Notes: generated by a model from the letters alone, not told the origin. Shown: positions 1-11,675, numbered from the stretch's first letter. The stretch: DNA of 64,000 nucleotides from Stenogyne calaminthoides (GCA_037126765.1 JBBCBC010000025.1:14378175-14442174), one strand, 5' to 3'. Program-made: numbers and translations.

Positions 1-1872
1 AAAGAGAGGGCCGAAAAAGAGTTGGTTAAGCTAAAAACTCAAGAAGATGAAGAACGATGCTCGCGTACACCTGATAGCGAGTAAGTTAAAAAGAAAACTG
101 CGAAGCGGGCGAATAAAAAAGCCTATGATACGTCTGATGAAGAACAGCCTCAGGGGTCTAGACCTTCAGCGTTTGAACGCTTGAGGCTCTCCGCCAAAGA
201 CCGAATCGGTAATAATATGCGACAGGATCCAGGGAAGGAACAACCAATAAACATGCCCGCACACTCAGGTCTTCATGATCGTCCGCATGCCGAACAAAAA
301 TCGGCAGGAACAAAATTGTATATCCATCATCGATTGGGTAGTCAAGAACAAGCTTGTAAAGGGGGACTGCCCCATCACGAGCATGACCCACTGGGTCCTC
401 ATGATGGGAAACAGCCCCGATCCAAGTCTGTCAGTTCCACAAAATTTGTGGAAATGCAGAAAGCCATCGAGGGATTACAGGCCGACCTGGCCGCGACCAA
501 AGGCCATCCTCGGGCGAGCACAATACCCTGCTCGCCACTATCACCGGCGATCATGGCGGCCAAAGTACAAGAGAAAGTAGCGAAGACTCGACCACCAGTC
601 CCCATGTTCGATGCTGAGTCTGACCCTCATGTCCATCTCTGCAAATACTCAGACTTTATGATATCGATGGGGGCCACAGACGCAACGCAGTGCCGATCAT
701 TCCCCATGACTTTGGGGGATCGGGCACATAGATGGTTTTCTACTTTGCCCGCTGCGTCTATCACATCTTTCGCTCAATTGGGACAACAATTTCTGTCCCA
801 CTTTTCATCCATGTGTGCTCGCCCAGCGCTAAAACAAAGGTTGGCGCACTTTTCCCAACTAAAAGGTGAGTCTGATCGAGCATACATAGAAAGATTTGAT
901 AAATGTTTGTATGATGGGGCCCCAGTTGAAGAGGATGCCAAGATCCTCGCGGTGGTCGGGGGCCTGACTCTAAACACTGACATGTGGAAGGCTATGCATC
1001 AAGACTGGCCGAACACATATTCAGAGTTCCGAGAGCGAGCGACCAAAATCATAGCCATGCAAGATTTGCTCGCCCAATCACGATTGGGTCAGGAACGTAC
1101 AACTAGGAAAGTTTTCGGGAAGAAAGTGATGAATGAAGGGGGGTACAAACCCCCAGGCTCTTTCAAACCATTCGAAGAAAGAGCAGAAGCAAACGCCCTA
1201 CGAAGTCTTCTGGGCGTTTCAGCGGAAACAATTTTTAACCAAATTAGAGATCGGGACATGTTGGATAGGCCGAGAAGAATTATAATGGACAAACATCGGC
1301 TCAATGCTTCCAAATATTGTAACTACCACGAGTACATCGTGCACAATACAGAAGATTGTCGTGATTTACTCCGTCAACTTTGGAAGCTATACGAAGAAAA
1401 TCGTCTTACCCAATTCTTAAAAAAGCCAGCGAGCAGAGACTCTCGAACAGAAAAAATAGAAGATCGAAGAGGTAAGCGAAAAGTCGAACAAACATCTGAC
1501 AGTGATCCCGAAGAATCACATAAGAGGTCTGAGTTACCTAAGAGAGGGCATCCTACTGTGGGAAGAGGTCGAGAAAGTCAAGAGATTCACATGATACGTC
1601 CTGAATATGGTCCAGTGGGTGGATGTTACCAGGTACCAACATTATCGAACAGACGAAAAAAGATGGAGATGCGTGCCATGCAAAGCATCCATCAAGTGAA
1701 GGTGGCGAGCACATCAGCTAGCACGCCACCCTCTCACCAAATTATGTTTTCAGAAGACGATCTCGACGGAATCATAACTCCCCACAATGACTCCTTAACC
1801 ATCAGTGCTCGACTCCTCGGGTTGTGTTCGTCAACACCCTTCACCAGATGGAAAAGCAAGTTGGGGACTTGA
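1..1872 (+). pseudogene. gag: gag of Tat-lineage gypsy element (broken)
   Basis: Structural capsid/nucleocapsid protein of the retrotransposon. Frame 1 is open from base 1, stopped by TAA at 82-84, then open again to 1872. The capsid (Retrotrans_gag) domain covers about 600-1080, with the family pattern FDAESDPHVHL, WFSTLP and FLSHFSS. A C/H-rich nucleocapsid motif near 1310-1365 (CNYHEYIVHNTEDC) replaces the usual CCHC knuckle, as is common in this lineage. After about 1815 the frame leaves the expected protease sequence, so the 1810-1872 tail is out of register. The 82-84 stop and that frameshift make it a pseudogene. No real start can be chosen because the 5' end lies outside the window. 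Confidence 0.85.
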
Positions 1873-2393
1873 GCAGTTATATTGAACCATGTGATCATAC
1901 CATAATGGGTTTTGGGGAATCTGTAACCCGACCCTATGGTATGATTAGGTTAGGAGTCGAGTTAGAATCAACTCTGAATCCGGACATCCGACGAACTAGA
2001 ATGCTAGATTTTGTAATCGTCGATGCTCCGTCAACTTATAACGGGTTTCTAGGTCGCCCGTTTATTCAGGAATTTAAAGCGGCCTGTTCTACGTATTACT
2101 ACTGTGTTAAATTTCCAACACAAGATGGAACGGGTAGCGTAAAAGGAGATCAGAAGAAAGCTCGAGATTATTTGCTATCATGTGCACCAGAAAAACAAAA
2201 TATTGTCAACATGATGGAGCAAACATGGGAGATTAGTGAGTCAAGCCAGCGAGCAAATGCCTCACCTCAATATCTTCCGACGAACATAAGTTTGACGAGC
2301 ACAGCTCCTCGCGCGAACACAGAATGCGCGAACACAAAATCCAGGGTAGCAGCTCATGCCCCAGATCTCCTTGATCAAATGAATATTGATTAG
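1815..2393 (+). pseudogene. retroviral-type aspartic protease fragment of the Tat element
   Basis: Frame 3 resumes the polyprotein with a protease-like tail, including the second flap segment VIDAPSTYNGFLGRPFI-like at about 2015-2070 (seen as VDAPSTYNGFLGRPF) and a basic RGDQ-type segment following (KGDQKKARDY). The catalytic D-S/T-G loop should lie at about 1800-1825. There the sequence reads as a scrambled D-S-S-G in another frame, with bases missing, so the active site is destroyed. The segment ends at TAG 2391-2393, and the RT part continues in the same frame after it. Confidence 0.75.
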
Positions 2394-3460
2394 CCGAACA
2401 AGAAAACGGACCTAGAACCTCACATAGGCTTTGAACCCATGGAGGTTGATGACGAGCACCGGGGGTCCATTCAAGATCCTCGGTGGAAGCAAAAAAGAAA
2501 GCAAGCAACACCTGTCGAACAACTGGAGTCCATCAACATCGACCCGAACAGACCCGAGTTAGAAGTGTTCATTGGTTCAGAATTACCTGAACCAATTCGA
2601 ACATAAATTATTGCTTATCTTCAAGCAAACTTGGATGTGTTCGCATGGTCGCACGAGGACATGGTTGGCATTGATCCAAAACATGCATGCCACTCCCTCA
2701 ACCTTGATCCAATACAAACTCCAATTATCCAGAAGCGCATAAAGTTTAGTCCGAAAAAGTATGCGGCAATGAACAGTGAAATCAAAAAGTTGCTCGACAA
2801 CAAACTCATTCGAGAGGTGAAATGCCCAAGATGGCTCGTGAACCCTGTGCTCGTTCGCAAGTCCAATGGATCTTGGAGACTGTGTATTGATTTCACTGAT
2901 TTAAACAAGGCATGTCCGAAAGATAACTTCCCAATGCCGCATATTGATTATTTGGTCGATAATACAGCAGGCCATGAGCTTATGACCTTCATGGACGCTT
3001 TTGCTGGTTATCACCAAATACCCATGCACCCGGATGATCAAAAGAATACGGCATTCTACAAATGAAAAGAATATGTCTTTGTTGGTAACGCATGCCAGAT
3101 TCGGATTAAAGAATGCCGAGCAACATATCAACGTTTGGTGAACAAAATGTTAAAGCGAACACATCGGTTTAACAATTGAGGTATATATTGATAATATTGT
3201 GGTAAAGAGCGAACATAAGGAAGACCACATCACCCACCTCACACAAACGTTCGATATACTCAGGAAGTACAATATGAAGCTAAATCCGAAGAAATGCAGC
3301 TTTGGAGTTCACTCAGAAAAATTCCTCGGACATATGGTCACCATCGCGAGGATCGGGTTTAACCCAACAAAGATTCAAGCCATGCTCGATATGCACGGGC
3401 CCTTAAATGTGAAAGAGGTCCAAAAGTTAACTAGGCGTTTAGCTTCCATAAGCGGTTTAT
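2394..3460 (+). pseudogene. reverse transcriptase of Tat element, catalytic motif YIDN
   Basis: RNA-dependent DNA polymerase domain. Frame 3 from 2607 shows NLDVFAWSHEDMVGIDP, then LVRKSNGSWRLCIDF and LNKACPKDNFPMPHID, followed by MDAFAGYHQIPMHPDD (first catalytic Asp). Stops fall at 2604 and 3063. The frame then shifts to frame 1, where the YxDD box at 3184-3195 reads Y-I-D-N, so the second of the two metal-binding aspartates is lost. Thumb/connection sequence (LNPKKCSFGV, FLGHMV) follows. Element B in this window keeps YVDD at the matching place, so the change is specific to this copy. Confidence 0.9.
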
Positions 3461-3960
3461 ATCACGGCGGAGACAAATGCAAACCTTTCTTTGATACATT
3501 AAAGAAAGGGAAATTCCAGTGGACCGAGCATTGCCAAAATGCATTCGAATCATTGAAGCAGTACCTTGCAGATACTCAGACACTGTCTAAGCCTGTCCCA
3601 GGCGAACAACTCTATCTGTATCTTGCTGCATCCGAACATGCAATCAGTGTTGTGCTCGTACGAGCAGAAGGGACCATACACTTGCCCATTTACTATGTAA
3701 GCCAAGTGCTTAAGGAAGCCGAGCTCCGGTACCCACCATTGGAAAAATTAACATATGCTCTCGTCATGAGTGTTCGAAAATTACGACCATATTTTTTTGA
3801 TCACTTTCGAGGTAATCGACCACTTTCCCATTAAGCAAGTCCTCCACCGGCCGGAATCTTTGAAATGATTACTAAAGTGGGCGGTGGAGTTAGGACAATT
3901 CGGTATTACGTTCGCTCCGCGAACAGTAATGAAGGGCCAGGCTATGGCCGATTTCATGGT
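3461..3960 (+). pseudogene. RNase H (first, Ty3-type) of Tat element
   Basis: RT-linked RNase H domain, frame 1, with FQWTEHCQNAFESLKQYL, LYLAASEHAISVVLVR, PIYYVSQVLKEAELRYPPLEKL and ALVMSVRKLRPYFFDH. Stretches of the same type occur in element B at 44890-45267. The ORF stops at 3832-3834, where a frameshift moves the continuation (IKQVLHRPESLK, then FGITFAPRTVMKGQAMADFMVE) to another frame. The usual catalytic residues cannot all be placed with certainty by eye. Confidence 0.8.
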
Positions 3961-3979
3961 CGAGTTGACATATCCTCAA

Positions 3980-4400
3980 ATGCTCAAAAAAGCTATCGAC
4001 CAACCATGGCATATGTATGTTGATGGCTCATCAACAAGTTCAAGAGCCGGAGCAGCATAGTTCTAGTTCAACCAGCAAACATTCACAACAAACCATCCGT
4101 TTTGATTTCGCTACAAATAACCGAATATGAAGCTTTGATTTTGGACTCGGATGGCAATGATAATGGGAATTCAGAGGCTGATGATTTATAACGATTCTCA
4201 GATAATCGTTTATCAAGTGACAGACGAGTACGAGGCCCGAGGCGAACAGATGGCTCAGTACCAGCAACTAGCGAAAGAGTTGCTCGAGCATTTCGAACAA
4301 GTTTTCATAGAACAATTACCACGATTGGGTAATTCATTTGCTGATGCTTTGGCACGCCTGGTAACAGCAGAAGGAGTGACGAACACAATAGACATTGTGG
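3980..4400 (+). pseudogene. second RNase H (RVT_3/archaeal-type) typical of Tat elements
   Basis: Starts with WHMYVDGSSTSSRAGAA at about 4005-4060, interrupted by a stop at 4057-4059. After a disturbed stretch it continues as LMIYNDSQIIVYQVTDEYEARGEQM and FADALARLVTAEG. The pattern VDGS..., xxxDSQ, ..ADALARL is that of the extra RNase H acquired by the Tat lineage, thought to assist template removal. The NEAE-type segment expected near 4130 is damaged (reads ITEYEALI-like). Element B carries the same domain in better shape (44051-44689). Confidence 0.8.
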
Positions 4401-4439
4401 TCGTCACAACTTGTTCTCCATCAGTTCCCAGAGCTATGA

Positions 4440-5697
4440 TCGCTCAAGTGACAAGCGAACAAGAAACTTGGATGACTCCAATCCTGAGCTACTTACAAAA
4501 GGGATTTCCCCCTGAGAACAAGGCCCAAGCTACTCGCCTCAGATTACAATCTGCTCGTTATACTATCATAGACGAGCATTTGTATAAAAGAAGCTTCTCA
4601 CTTCCACTGTTGAAATGTATTACTCCTGAAGAGGGTCGTGTACTTCTGGAACAAATCCGTGAAGGAGTATGCGGAAATCATACAGGTGGGCTCGTCCTGG
4701 CGCACAAAATAATCAAACAAGGTTATTACTGGCCAACCCTCAAAAAAGATTCGCTCGCGTATGCTCGTGCTTGCCACAAGTGCCAGGTACATTCCCCACT
4801 TATTCATAGCCCACCTGAAGAATTAGTGTCAGTCTATAGCCCATGGCCATTTGCTAAATGGGGGATCGATTTGATCGACCCATTTCCTACTGGCACGTCG
4901 GGAGTAAAATTTGCTGTGGTTGCCGTTGATTACTATACTAAATGGGCAGAAGCAGAGGCCATTGTCAAAATCACCGAACAAAGGATGTGGAATTTTGTTT
5001 GGAAAAATATCATTTGTCGTTTTGGACTTCCCTAATCATTAGTAACTGATAACGGCAAACAGTTCGATGGAAGTGAATTCAGACATATAATTGTGCTCGC
5101 TGGGGGATAAAAAAGCACTACTCAACTCCGTACTATCCCCAGTCAAACAAACAAGTTGAGGTCGTTAATAAAATCATCAAGCATACCCTCAAGGCTAGAC
5201 TTGATAATTCCAAGGGGGGTGGATGGGCTGAAGAGTTGCCTGAAAGATTATGGGCTTATCGAACAACTTTCAGAACATCAACTGCGGAGACCCCGTTTGC
5301 TTTGGCATTTGGTGCGGAAGCTGTTATACCCGCATAAATCAAGATTCCAAGTCATCGAACAATGACTTTTGGAGAGCACATTAATGACCAGGCGCTCGCC
5401 CTGAGTGCAGACCTGTTGGAAGAAAGAAGGACGGAGGCTGATTTCAAGAATGCCATGTACAAAAAGAGATCAGAGAAGTTCTACAACTCCAAAGTCCGAA
5501 CACCCAGGTTCAATGTGGGTGAGCTGGTTTTAAGGCGGGCAACGGGGGTATCAAGTGGTGTGTTCGGCCGAGCATTGGAAGGTCCGTTCAGAGTTACAGA
5601 ACGTTTGCTAAACGGGGCCTATGATTTGGAAGACCTGAATGGAGTCCCATTGTCCTACTCGTGGAATGCATCAAATTTGAAAAAATACTATCAATAA
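4440..5697 (+). pseudogene. integrase of Tat element, three pieces
   Basis: Integrase inserts the cDNA into host DNA. The N-terminal HHCC zinc site lies at 4660-4790 (CGNHTGG...H, GYYWP, CHKCQ). The core begins with WGIDLIDPFP (first catalytic Asp), VAVDYYTKWAEAEA and NIICRFGLP, then hits TAA at 5033-5035. The second Asp lies in TDNGKQF after the stop. A further frame change occurs at about 5108. The region with the C-terminal domain is 5362-5697 (VGELVLRRATG, GPFRVTERLLNGAYDLEDL) and ends at a normal stop after NLKKYYQ, the same ending as element B. No chromodomain is present. Confidence 0.85.
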
Positions 5698-5708
5698 TAG
5701 CGATCATA

Positions 5709-5990
5709 GTCGGCCGAACAAAATCGTCCACACAGCTGAAGCGAGCATAGTGTCGGCCGAACAAAATTGTCCACACAGCTTTAGCGAGCACAGTGTCGAC
5801 CGAACAAAATCGTCCACACAGCTGAAGCGAGCATAGTGTCGGCCGAACAAAATTGTCTACACAACTGAAGCGAGCATAGTGTCGGCCGAACAAAATCGTC
5901 CACACAGCTGAAGTGATCATAGTTGGCCGAACATAATGGTCGATGTAGCTGAAACGAACACAAAGGGCCGAACATAATCAGCCATTCAGT
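5709..5990 (+). repeat. 43-bp tandem array directly after pol
   Basis: The word GTCGGCCGAACAAAATCGTC recurs at 5709, 5752, 5795, 5838 and 5881, exactly 43 bp apart. Two more diverged units follow at about 5922 and 5963. The array starts 12 bp after the integrase stop. Variable tandem arrays in the 3' untranslated region are known for Tat-lineage elements and are one source of plant satellites. Confidence 0.95.
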
Positions 5991-6616
5991 TCAAACGAGT
6001 AGGACAATCCTGAAAGAAGAACACTTTATGTTCGACACATATTTTTAGGAAAAGAAATGCTGGCCAACACTATCGAAAGACAGAAGATACGTGTCAGAAC
6101 GAGTTGTCAACAGAAGATACGTATCAGAACGAGTTGACAAGTGGTGGCAACCAAGCAGGGATGAGTCAATCTTTGAGCAAGAGTCGTCAAAAAAAGTCAA
6201 GCAGGATGTCAAAAAAGAGCAAAAAAAAAGTAAGACCAAGACTAGCTAGCTATGCCAACACTAGCTTGGGATAGTTCTATAAATAGGGGCATATTGATAG
6301 CTGAAAAAAGCAGAGAAAAAACATATGAAGAAGAAAAAAGGAAAAATATTACAATTCTCAGAAGGAGGTTGGTTTAGTATGCCCCCAGACGTAGAAGAAT
6401 CCAGCTCTCGATTCAGCAAACATTCAACTGAATCAAGCATCTGTTCTGATACGAGCCTTTTATCCCATATACATCACGAGCACAGGTGGAAGCTCGTTGC
6501 CGGACTCAAGATGCTCGACAAAGTTATGGTTGCCACTCCACGTTACTCACTGCTTATGTAGTAGTAAGTCATTAGTCCCCTATGCATCCCCAAAATCTCC
6601 TCCAAAAGGGGAGGGA
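5991..6616 (+). other. LTR-like stretch with TATA box, no gene
   Basis: Non-coding, rich in AAAAAAG words. A TATA box (CTATAAATAGG, 6282-6292) is followed about 95 bp later by GTATGCCCCCAGACGTAG (about 6378-6395), the same motif found in the LTRs at 12811-12830 and 38275-38290. It may be U3-R-U5 of the 3' LTR of the element encoded at 1-5697. I could not find matching TG...CA borders. An open frame at 6325-6561 looks accidental. Confidence 0.5.
6282..6292 (+). promoter_or_regulatory. TATA box in LTR-like region
   Basis: CTATAAATAGG on plus, followed about 30 bp downstream by A/G-rich leader sequence. It resembles the TATA box of the LTR at 12581 (CTATAAAAGG). Confidence 0.55.
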
Positions 6617-7032
6617 TGTCATAGTGTCCGCTCGAAGCAATATGCGGACGCTGATGCTTAGGCATCTCTTGAAGTGGGATGAATGGTGCGGTGAAAAATT
6701 TTGCTTTCAGACCTACTTTTAAGCGAAAGCAGAATGCCGCGCCACATGCTCATGCCCATGCCGCCCAAGATAATCCGCGGCTTGTCCGGGAGGATTAAAG
6801 CTTATCTTTCTTCTTTGCTTGAGCATGTAACTAAAGGAAGAAGGATAGACAGGATGATGTGCCACATCCTTGTCAACATCAATTCCGCGGACAAGGTGAG
6901 GCCAGTTCGTGTCTACTCAAGACAAGGTTAAAATTCAAAACCTTAGTCTGATATCTATAGTTGTGTAATAGATAGTCTTCTTCAGATGTGAAGGTTGTAA
7001 TAGAATACAAAGTGTTGCAAAAAAAAAAAAAA
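6604..7032 (+). mobile_element. PPT-U3-R-like segment ending in a 15-base poly(A)
   Basis: A purine run AAAAGGGGAGGGA (6604-6616) is followed at once by TGTCATAGTGTCC, as at a polypurine tract/LTR border. About 400 bp later, after GTAATAGAATACAAAGTGTTGC, there is a run of about fifteen A (7018-7032). This is what the 3' end of a polyadenylated LTR-element transcript copied back into DNA would look like. No target duplication was found around it, and a chance A run in an LTR is the alternative. Confidence 0.35.
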
Positions 7033-7035
7033 ATA

Positions 7036-7790
7036 TATGTACTTTTGTTCGCTAAGATTTTCTAGTTCAAGCCTATTTGAGGTCGTGACCTGTTTGGGGA
7101 CGGTCCCGAACAAAGACGAACGAGCCCAAGTCTATGTTCAACGATTTAACGAGTTCAGACTCGATTCCCGACAAAAGCGAGTAATGGGTACGTGATGCAA
7201 AAAGATGACTCAGACTTACATATATAAAAAAGCTTAAGCGGTTGATGAGTCTTGGGTCATGACTAAATAAGATGGCCCTAAATGCGAAGTGATCGCACCA
7301 AAATAAGACGATCGCAAGACCAAGAAAGGGGGGGTTCATAAAGTAACCCATCCGCCGCACCTAAATAAGGCGATCAACCGATTGCAAAGTCAATAAGACA
7401 ATCAAAACCGAAAAAAGTCGGGGAGCGGGCATAAGTAAAACCCAATGTTCGAATTCATTCGGAAGAAAAGGGGCAAAGACTGGAAAGCAACAAAGCGAAC
7501 ACAAAGCAACAAAGCAAACATCAAGCAACACAAGTATCAATTTTCATCCTCAACAATTATCAAACAATTAGGTTTGAGGAAATAGTTCAGTATGTAATCC
7601 ATCCATTCAGTTGTAAATATGTTCGAACAAAAGACAAGAAGTCAGCAAAAACTACAAGTATTAAAGACATTGTTCGAACAGAAAGTGAAGAAGACAAAAA
7701 TTACACAACGTATGTTCGACAAAACAAAAATAACATCAAGGAGCAAATTCATAATTGGGGGTAGATGGGAGAGAGATGTTGAACAAATTG
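7036..7790. other. non-coding, downstream of antisense gene
   Basis: No convincing ORF. It is rich in TTCGAACA and CAACAAAGC words shared with the flanking Tat sequence, and would be the 3' flank of the minus-strand gene ending near 7890. Confidence 0.4.
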
Positions 7791-7889
7791 TGTTCAACCC
7801 CTCAAGAACAACTCTTTGTGTATGGTCGGTACCAAATGCTCGCCGAAGGTACATTCCCGCTCGATCCGGAGAGGTCCCCTTTGCTCGGC

Positions 7890-10800
7890 CAGACCCGTCG
7901 GTCCCGAACTTCGGTTTGGAGATCTTGACCCAAGAACACCAGCGGTATTCATGTCTGAGCCATCTTCCTCATCCAGAATCGGATCATCAACTTTGATCCC
8001 GGGGAAGAATGGAGAAATCACATGAATCATTCAAATTTGACATTGGAAGGTTGCGATCCGGTGGGTTGTCGATCAGTCTTCTTTGGCCCGGATATAAGAG
8101 GGCAATTTGTTATTTGTTGGATGCATGGCGAAAGCAGTACCGGATAACATCGGCGAAGGCACAAATGTAAGAGAAGTTGGACATGGAATCAACATACTCA
8201 TCATCGTGCAACTTTGAATTCTCGAGACCCAAACGAGTGTTGGTCTCCTCAGCAATGATGAGTTGCTGGCCGAGCGCGTCCCTCTCACTTTCCATGGCCT
8301 CGGCGCTTGACTTTGAGTCTCTTAAAGCTCAACATTCATTTACTCCCCGAGCTCTTCATTATCTTTGGCCACCTCCTCTCGGGAGAGTGAATCGAGGAAT
8401 TTTCTCCTCATTAAAAATAATCAATGGCGAGCATGTTAATAACGAAAAAACGAGCGGGCGAACATTTTCTGAACTTGAGCGAGCATTTTCCACATGTTGA
8501 GCCTCTCCGGGCATCTCTCCAGCTTGGCGAGCATCGGCTTGTGGATGTTGAGGAAGCCTGTCCATGAGCCAAACTCGGTTCATCGAGTCTGTTCATTTCG
8601 CCCACCTTTTCTTGAAGTTCTGATCAAAGCCAAGTAGTTGGCATGGAATGGCGGACTCAAGATAGGCTTTCTCAAGGGCGACCATAGATTATTGAGTGAA
8701 GCACCGGAGGGGAAGCACGCATATTTTCGGGGTTGATTAAATGGGACCCGTAGTGGACTCTTCAGCTCGGTGGTCCATGCTCGAGCAGGAGTACTCCAAG
8801 ACCACAAAGATATGAAAAACTAAAAGCAAAGAAAATAATTGTTTATTCCGAACATGTTAGGAATGCTCATGAGGAAGAGAGGAAAATCGAACACTTTCGA
8901 TATGGGAAAGCAAGTAAGTAGTTTTCGATTGGGCATCAAGGCGACAATTCGCTCAACCTACATATATATTCGAGCAAATAAATATGAAAAAAGGACATAA
9001 TTAATGTATAACCAAAGCAAAAGCTCTTCAGATCTAACAAAATGTACTGATAATAATCCTAAATTTCACACAGCTTGGCGATCCCATCCCAAGAATGATT
9101 TATCCTCAAGGGACCGAAGCTCACTGATGATTCAACGGAGTCCATGATCGGGGTCCATAAAGGGAGGTGGAGAAGATGTGCCAACCTCCATTTCAACGAA
9201 GACTCGATGAAGCCTAAAAGAAAAACTAAAGGATGAAATTGGACCGTCCCACGAGAGCATCGGAAATCTTGAACGTTTAGGGTTAATTACTAAAGCGTCT
9301 TTAATGTTAAAGGGGTCCGGGGTCCGGTAACGTCACCCTTGCGAAGACAATCAAAGGCATCTGGAAATCTCTAGAACTTCGAAGAATAGTATGGATTTGA
9401 ATGTGATTCTCTACGGTAACATTCAAATCTAACCTATAAATATCTAAGTTCTTCCTTCATTATCGATGGTGGATGCATTTCGTCAAAAATGCTTTGTTCT
9501 CTAAAAAGGAACCAAAAGAACTTGATAAGATATAGCCGATTTCCACCCTTAGTCTCTTTGGCGAAAACCATTCCCAAGAAAATCTTGTAAACAACACCAA
9601 ATCCCCTGGTGAACACAATGGTAGTTGTTGATAGGCAAGCAGGTTGTGAGGGTGATAAGTGACATAAAAGTGTGAACCAGATTAAACAGAGTTACTCAAA
9701 AGGAGAGTCGGGTTGAGGAGTACTTGGGTAGTACAAAACTCGGGCGATTCGATTCAAGGTAGTCGAGAAAGAAGTTGGCGAAAGGGAGAGTGGAACGAAC
9801 CACTATATATATTCTTTGTGTTGTTTACTTAGCATGTTTAAACTTGTCATATGCGATCAAGTTCGCCTCCTGTCCTCTGCTTTATATCTAGAAAGCGTTT
9901 TGCAGATCATGTAGCGAAAAATAGGTTTTTCCCCGTCGGGGTGCCCAAAGATTACTTCGGCAATGTAATCTGAATCTAATTTCTTGTGGCTAATTTTCTC
10001 CGAGCCATCTCAATGTATTTCGAGATGTACTCACGATCAATGGTCAACATCAAGGGGGAAAGCTACAAACAAAATAATTCATTATGCACAAAAGGTTAAC
10101 AACTAATTTTTAAAGCAAAATGACACAAAGCTTATACAAATAAAAGAGGCAATCCTTACCAATTGGGATTAATAAAGAACAAGATGATGAGGAGGCACGA
10201 ACAAACCTCCTTTCTTCCTCGATCTCGACGGGCGGTGTTCGAGTTCTCACAGATCGCTCCGCGAGACTCAGATCAATTTGCCAAACATTTGCTAAAATAG
10301 CCGTCGTTTGTCTCCTTGTCCGTCAAGATCCTTTGTTAGAATCCCGAAAATAAAGAGCAAGTTAAAATCGGTTCAAATTGAAGGACAAAAGATACAAAAT
10401 TACTTACTTGGTACACCCCAAGTCAAGAGGGATGTCTAATCGAGCATCAGGGTTGGTTCGATCGAAGGGGGGCTGCTTTCAATATTCACCCCCAACGAAC
10501 GAACTTCTCTTTATAATCACCGATTTTGTTCGCACATCCTCAATAATTTTTCACTTGGCATTAGCTTGCATGAGCAGCCACCCCCGGACGGTCAGTGCAC
10601 CAATCGAGCAAGTTCAGTCAACAAAAAATGCGGAGGGATAGTACCTTGGCTTCATTTTGCCAAACAAAGTCGGGAAGCTCATAATCCTATGCCACCCATT
10701 CGGCTTAAGCTGCGTGATGGTGATGTTCCATTCCACGAGCAAATGGGTGATGGCGGATGGGGGGAATCGAAGGCTGGAGAAAAAAGAAATCTTCCATGGT

Positions 10801-11507
10801 GTCCAAATTCATGGAGTGGCCGACGTAACCTTCGGGGGTTGGTCGGCCCAGCTCATCGTTATAAGGACCGGTGCGTAAAAAAAAAAAGACATCCTTGGGG
10901 GTTTTGAATTCTATGCAAAAATTCATTACCGCTGTAAAAAGTGAGCATATCGCATCAATTACGCTTTATCTTTTTATCTTTGATATTTCATTGGGTACTC
11001 ATTCTCAACCCTAATCCTATGAGGTTGCTCGGGCCAATCGAAGCTATAACGAGCATTATACTCGTTATATGTTGGACTATGAGGGACACCAACAGGTATA
11101 TCAAGCTCATAATTTTTCTCACCAACTACCCCTATGTTCGATTCAAGGTTATATTCTTACCATCAAAATTTCCCCCTCACAACATCGTCATTCCTATCTA
11201 CATCGACATTATCAACAGCCCTAGACCCAATTTGAATTTGGGGCAAATAAATATCACTTGAATTGTCCGAAGAATCATTGCGGACCAAGTCCCTATCCAA
11301 TTCATTTAGGCTTCATTTCGGAATCGGAGGAAAAAAACAAAAAAAAACGGTTGCGAACTTGCTAACAAATTCCTAAACCCGAGACATTCATCTCCCGCAT
11401 TTGCGCCGCCACCCGGTGGTGGGATTCTAATAAGTGAGAGGGGGAAGAAGAGGAACTATGGTGGTGGTCGATTCTAGGGGAATGTAAGAGTTTGAACGAG
11501 AGGCCAT
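7890..11507 (-). pseudogene. antisense additional ORF of a Tat element (decayed; Transposase_28-like)
   Basis: Reads on minus, opposite to the gag-pol to its left and the LTR to its right. A start ATG (MASRSNSYIPLE, at 11507) lies about 155 bp below a TATA box. Recognisable pieces follow in order: KTPKDVFFFLRTGPYND and GYVGHSMN (about 10790-10910), LKPNGWHRIMSFPTLFG (about 10640-10720), RLDIPLDLGCTK (about 10400), coiled-coil ERDALGQQLIIAEETN (about 8230-8290), FSYICAFADVIRYCFRHAS (about 8112-8170) and a tail SPFFPGIKVDDPILDEEDG (about 7960-8015). Known background: several Tat elements, for example Grande, carry extra ORFs, some antisense, and many are annotated as putative plant transposon protein. 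Frames are broken throughout. The family name is inferred from the layout and from similarity to element B's antisense gene. Confidence 0.5.
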
Positions 11508-11660
11508 AATCACAATTAGAGAAAGAAATAACGGCGGTTACGAGTAAAATTCTTCACGGAATGATGAAGCCCCTCACGGAAATTTTCGGAACGTAAAAGA
11601 TTGAAAGACAGAGGTAAAAAAGAAGAAGGAAGGAGAAAAGGGTTTAAGGTGGAGAAACGA

Positions 11661-11675
11661 GGTATATATAAATAT
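11661..11675 (-). promoter_or_regulatory. TATA box of antisense gene
   Basis: Plus strand TATATATAAATATTG; read on minus this is a TATTTATATATA box about 155 bp upstream of the ATG at 11507. It lies between that gene and the polypurine tract of the sense element. Confidence 0.5.

Larger units (their letters stand above)
1..5697 (+). mobile_element. Ty3/gypsy retrotransposon, Tat lineage, gag-pol part (5' end outside window)
   Basis: One decayed element reads gag, protease, RT, RNase H, a second RNase H, integrase on plus. The second, RVT_3-type RNase H after the normal one is a hallmark of the plant Tat lineage, and the absence of a chromodomain agrees with this. The frame changes several times and stop codons fall at 82, 2391, 2604, 3063 and 5033, so the copy cannot make a polyprotein. 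Its 5' LTR and primer site lie left of the window. The 3' LTR is either the LTR-like stretch near 6283 or the LTR at 11792-12960; I could not decide which. Confidence 0.9.

Noticed and set aside
5709..5990. Regularly spaced 43-bp repeats as a CRISPR array
   Set aside because: The whole unit repeats, with no unique spacers; it lies in a plant retrotransposon 3' region.
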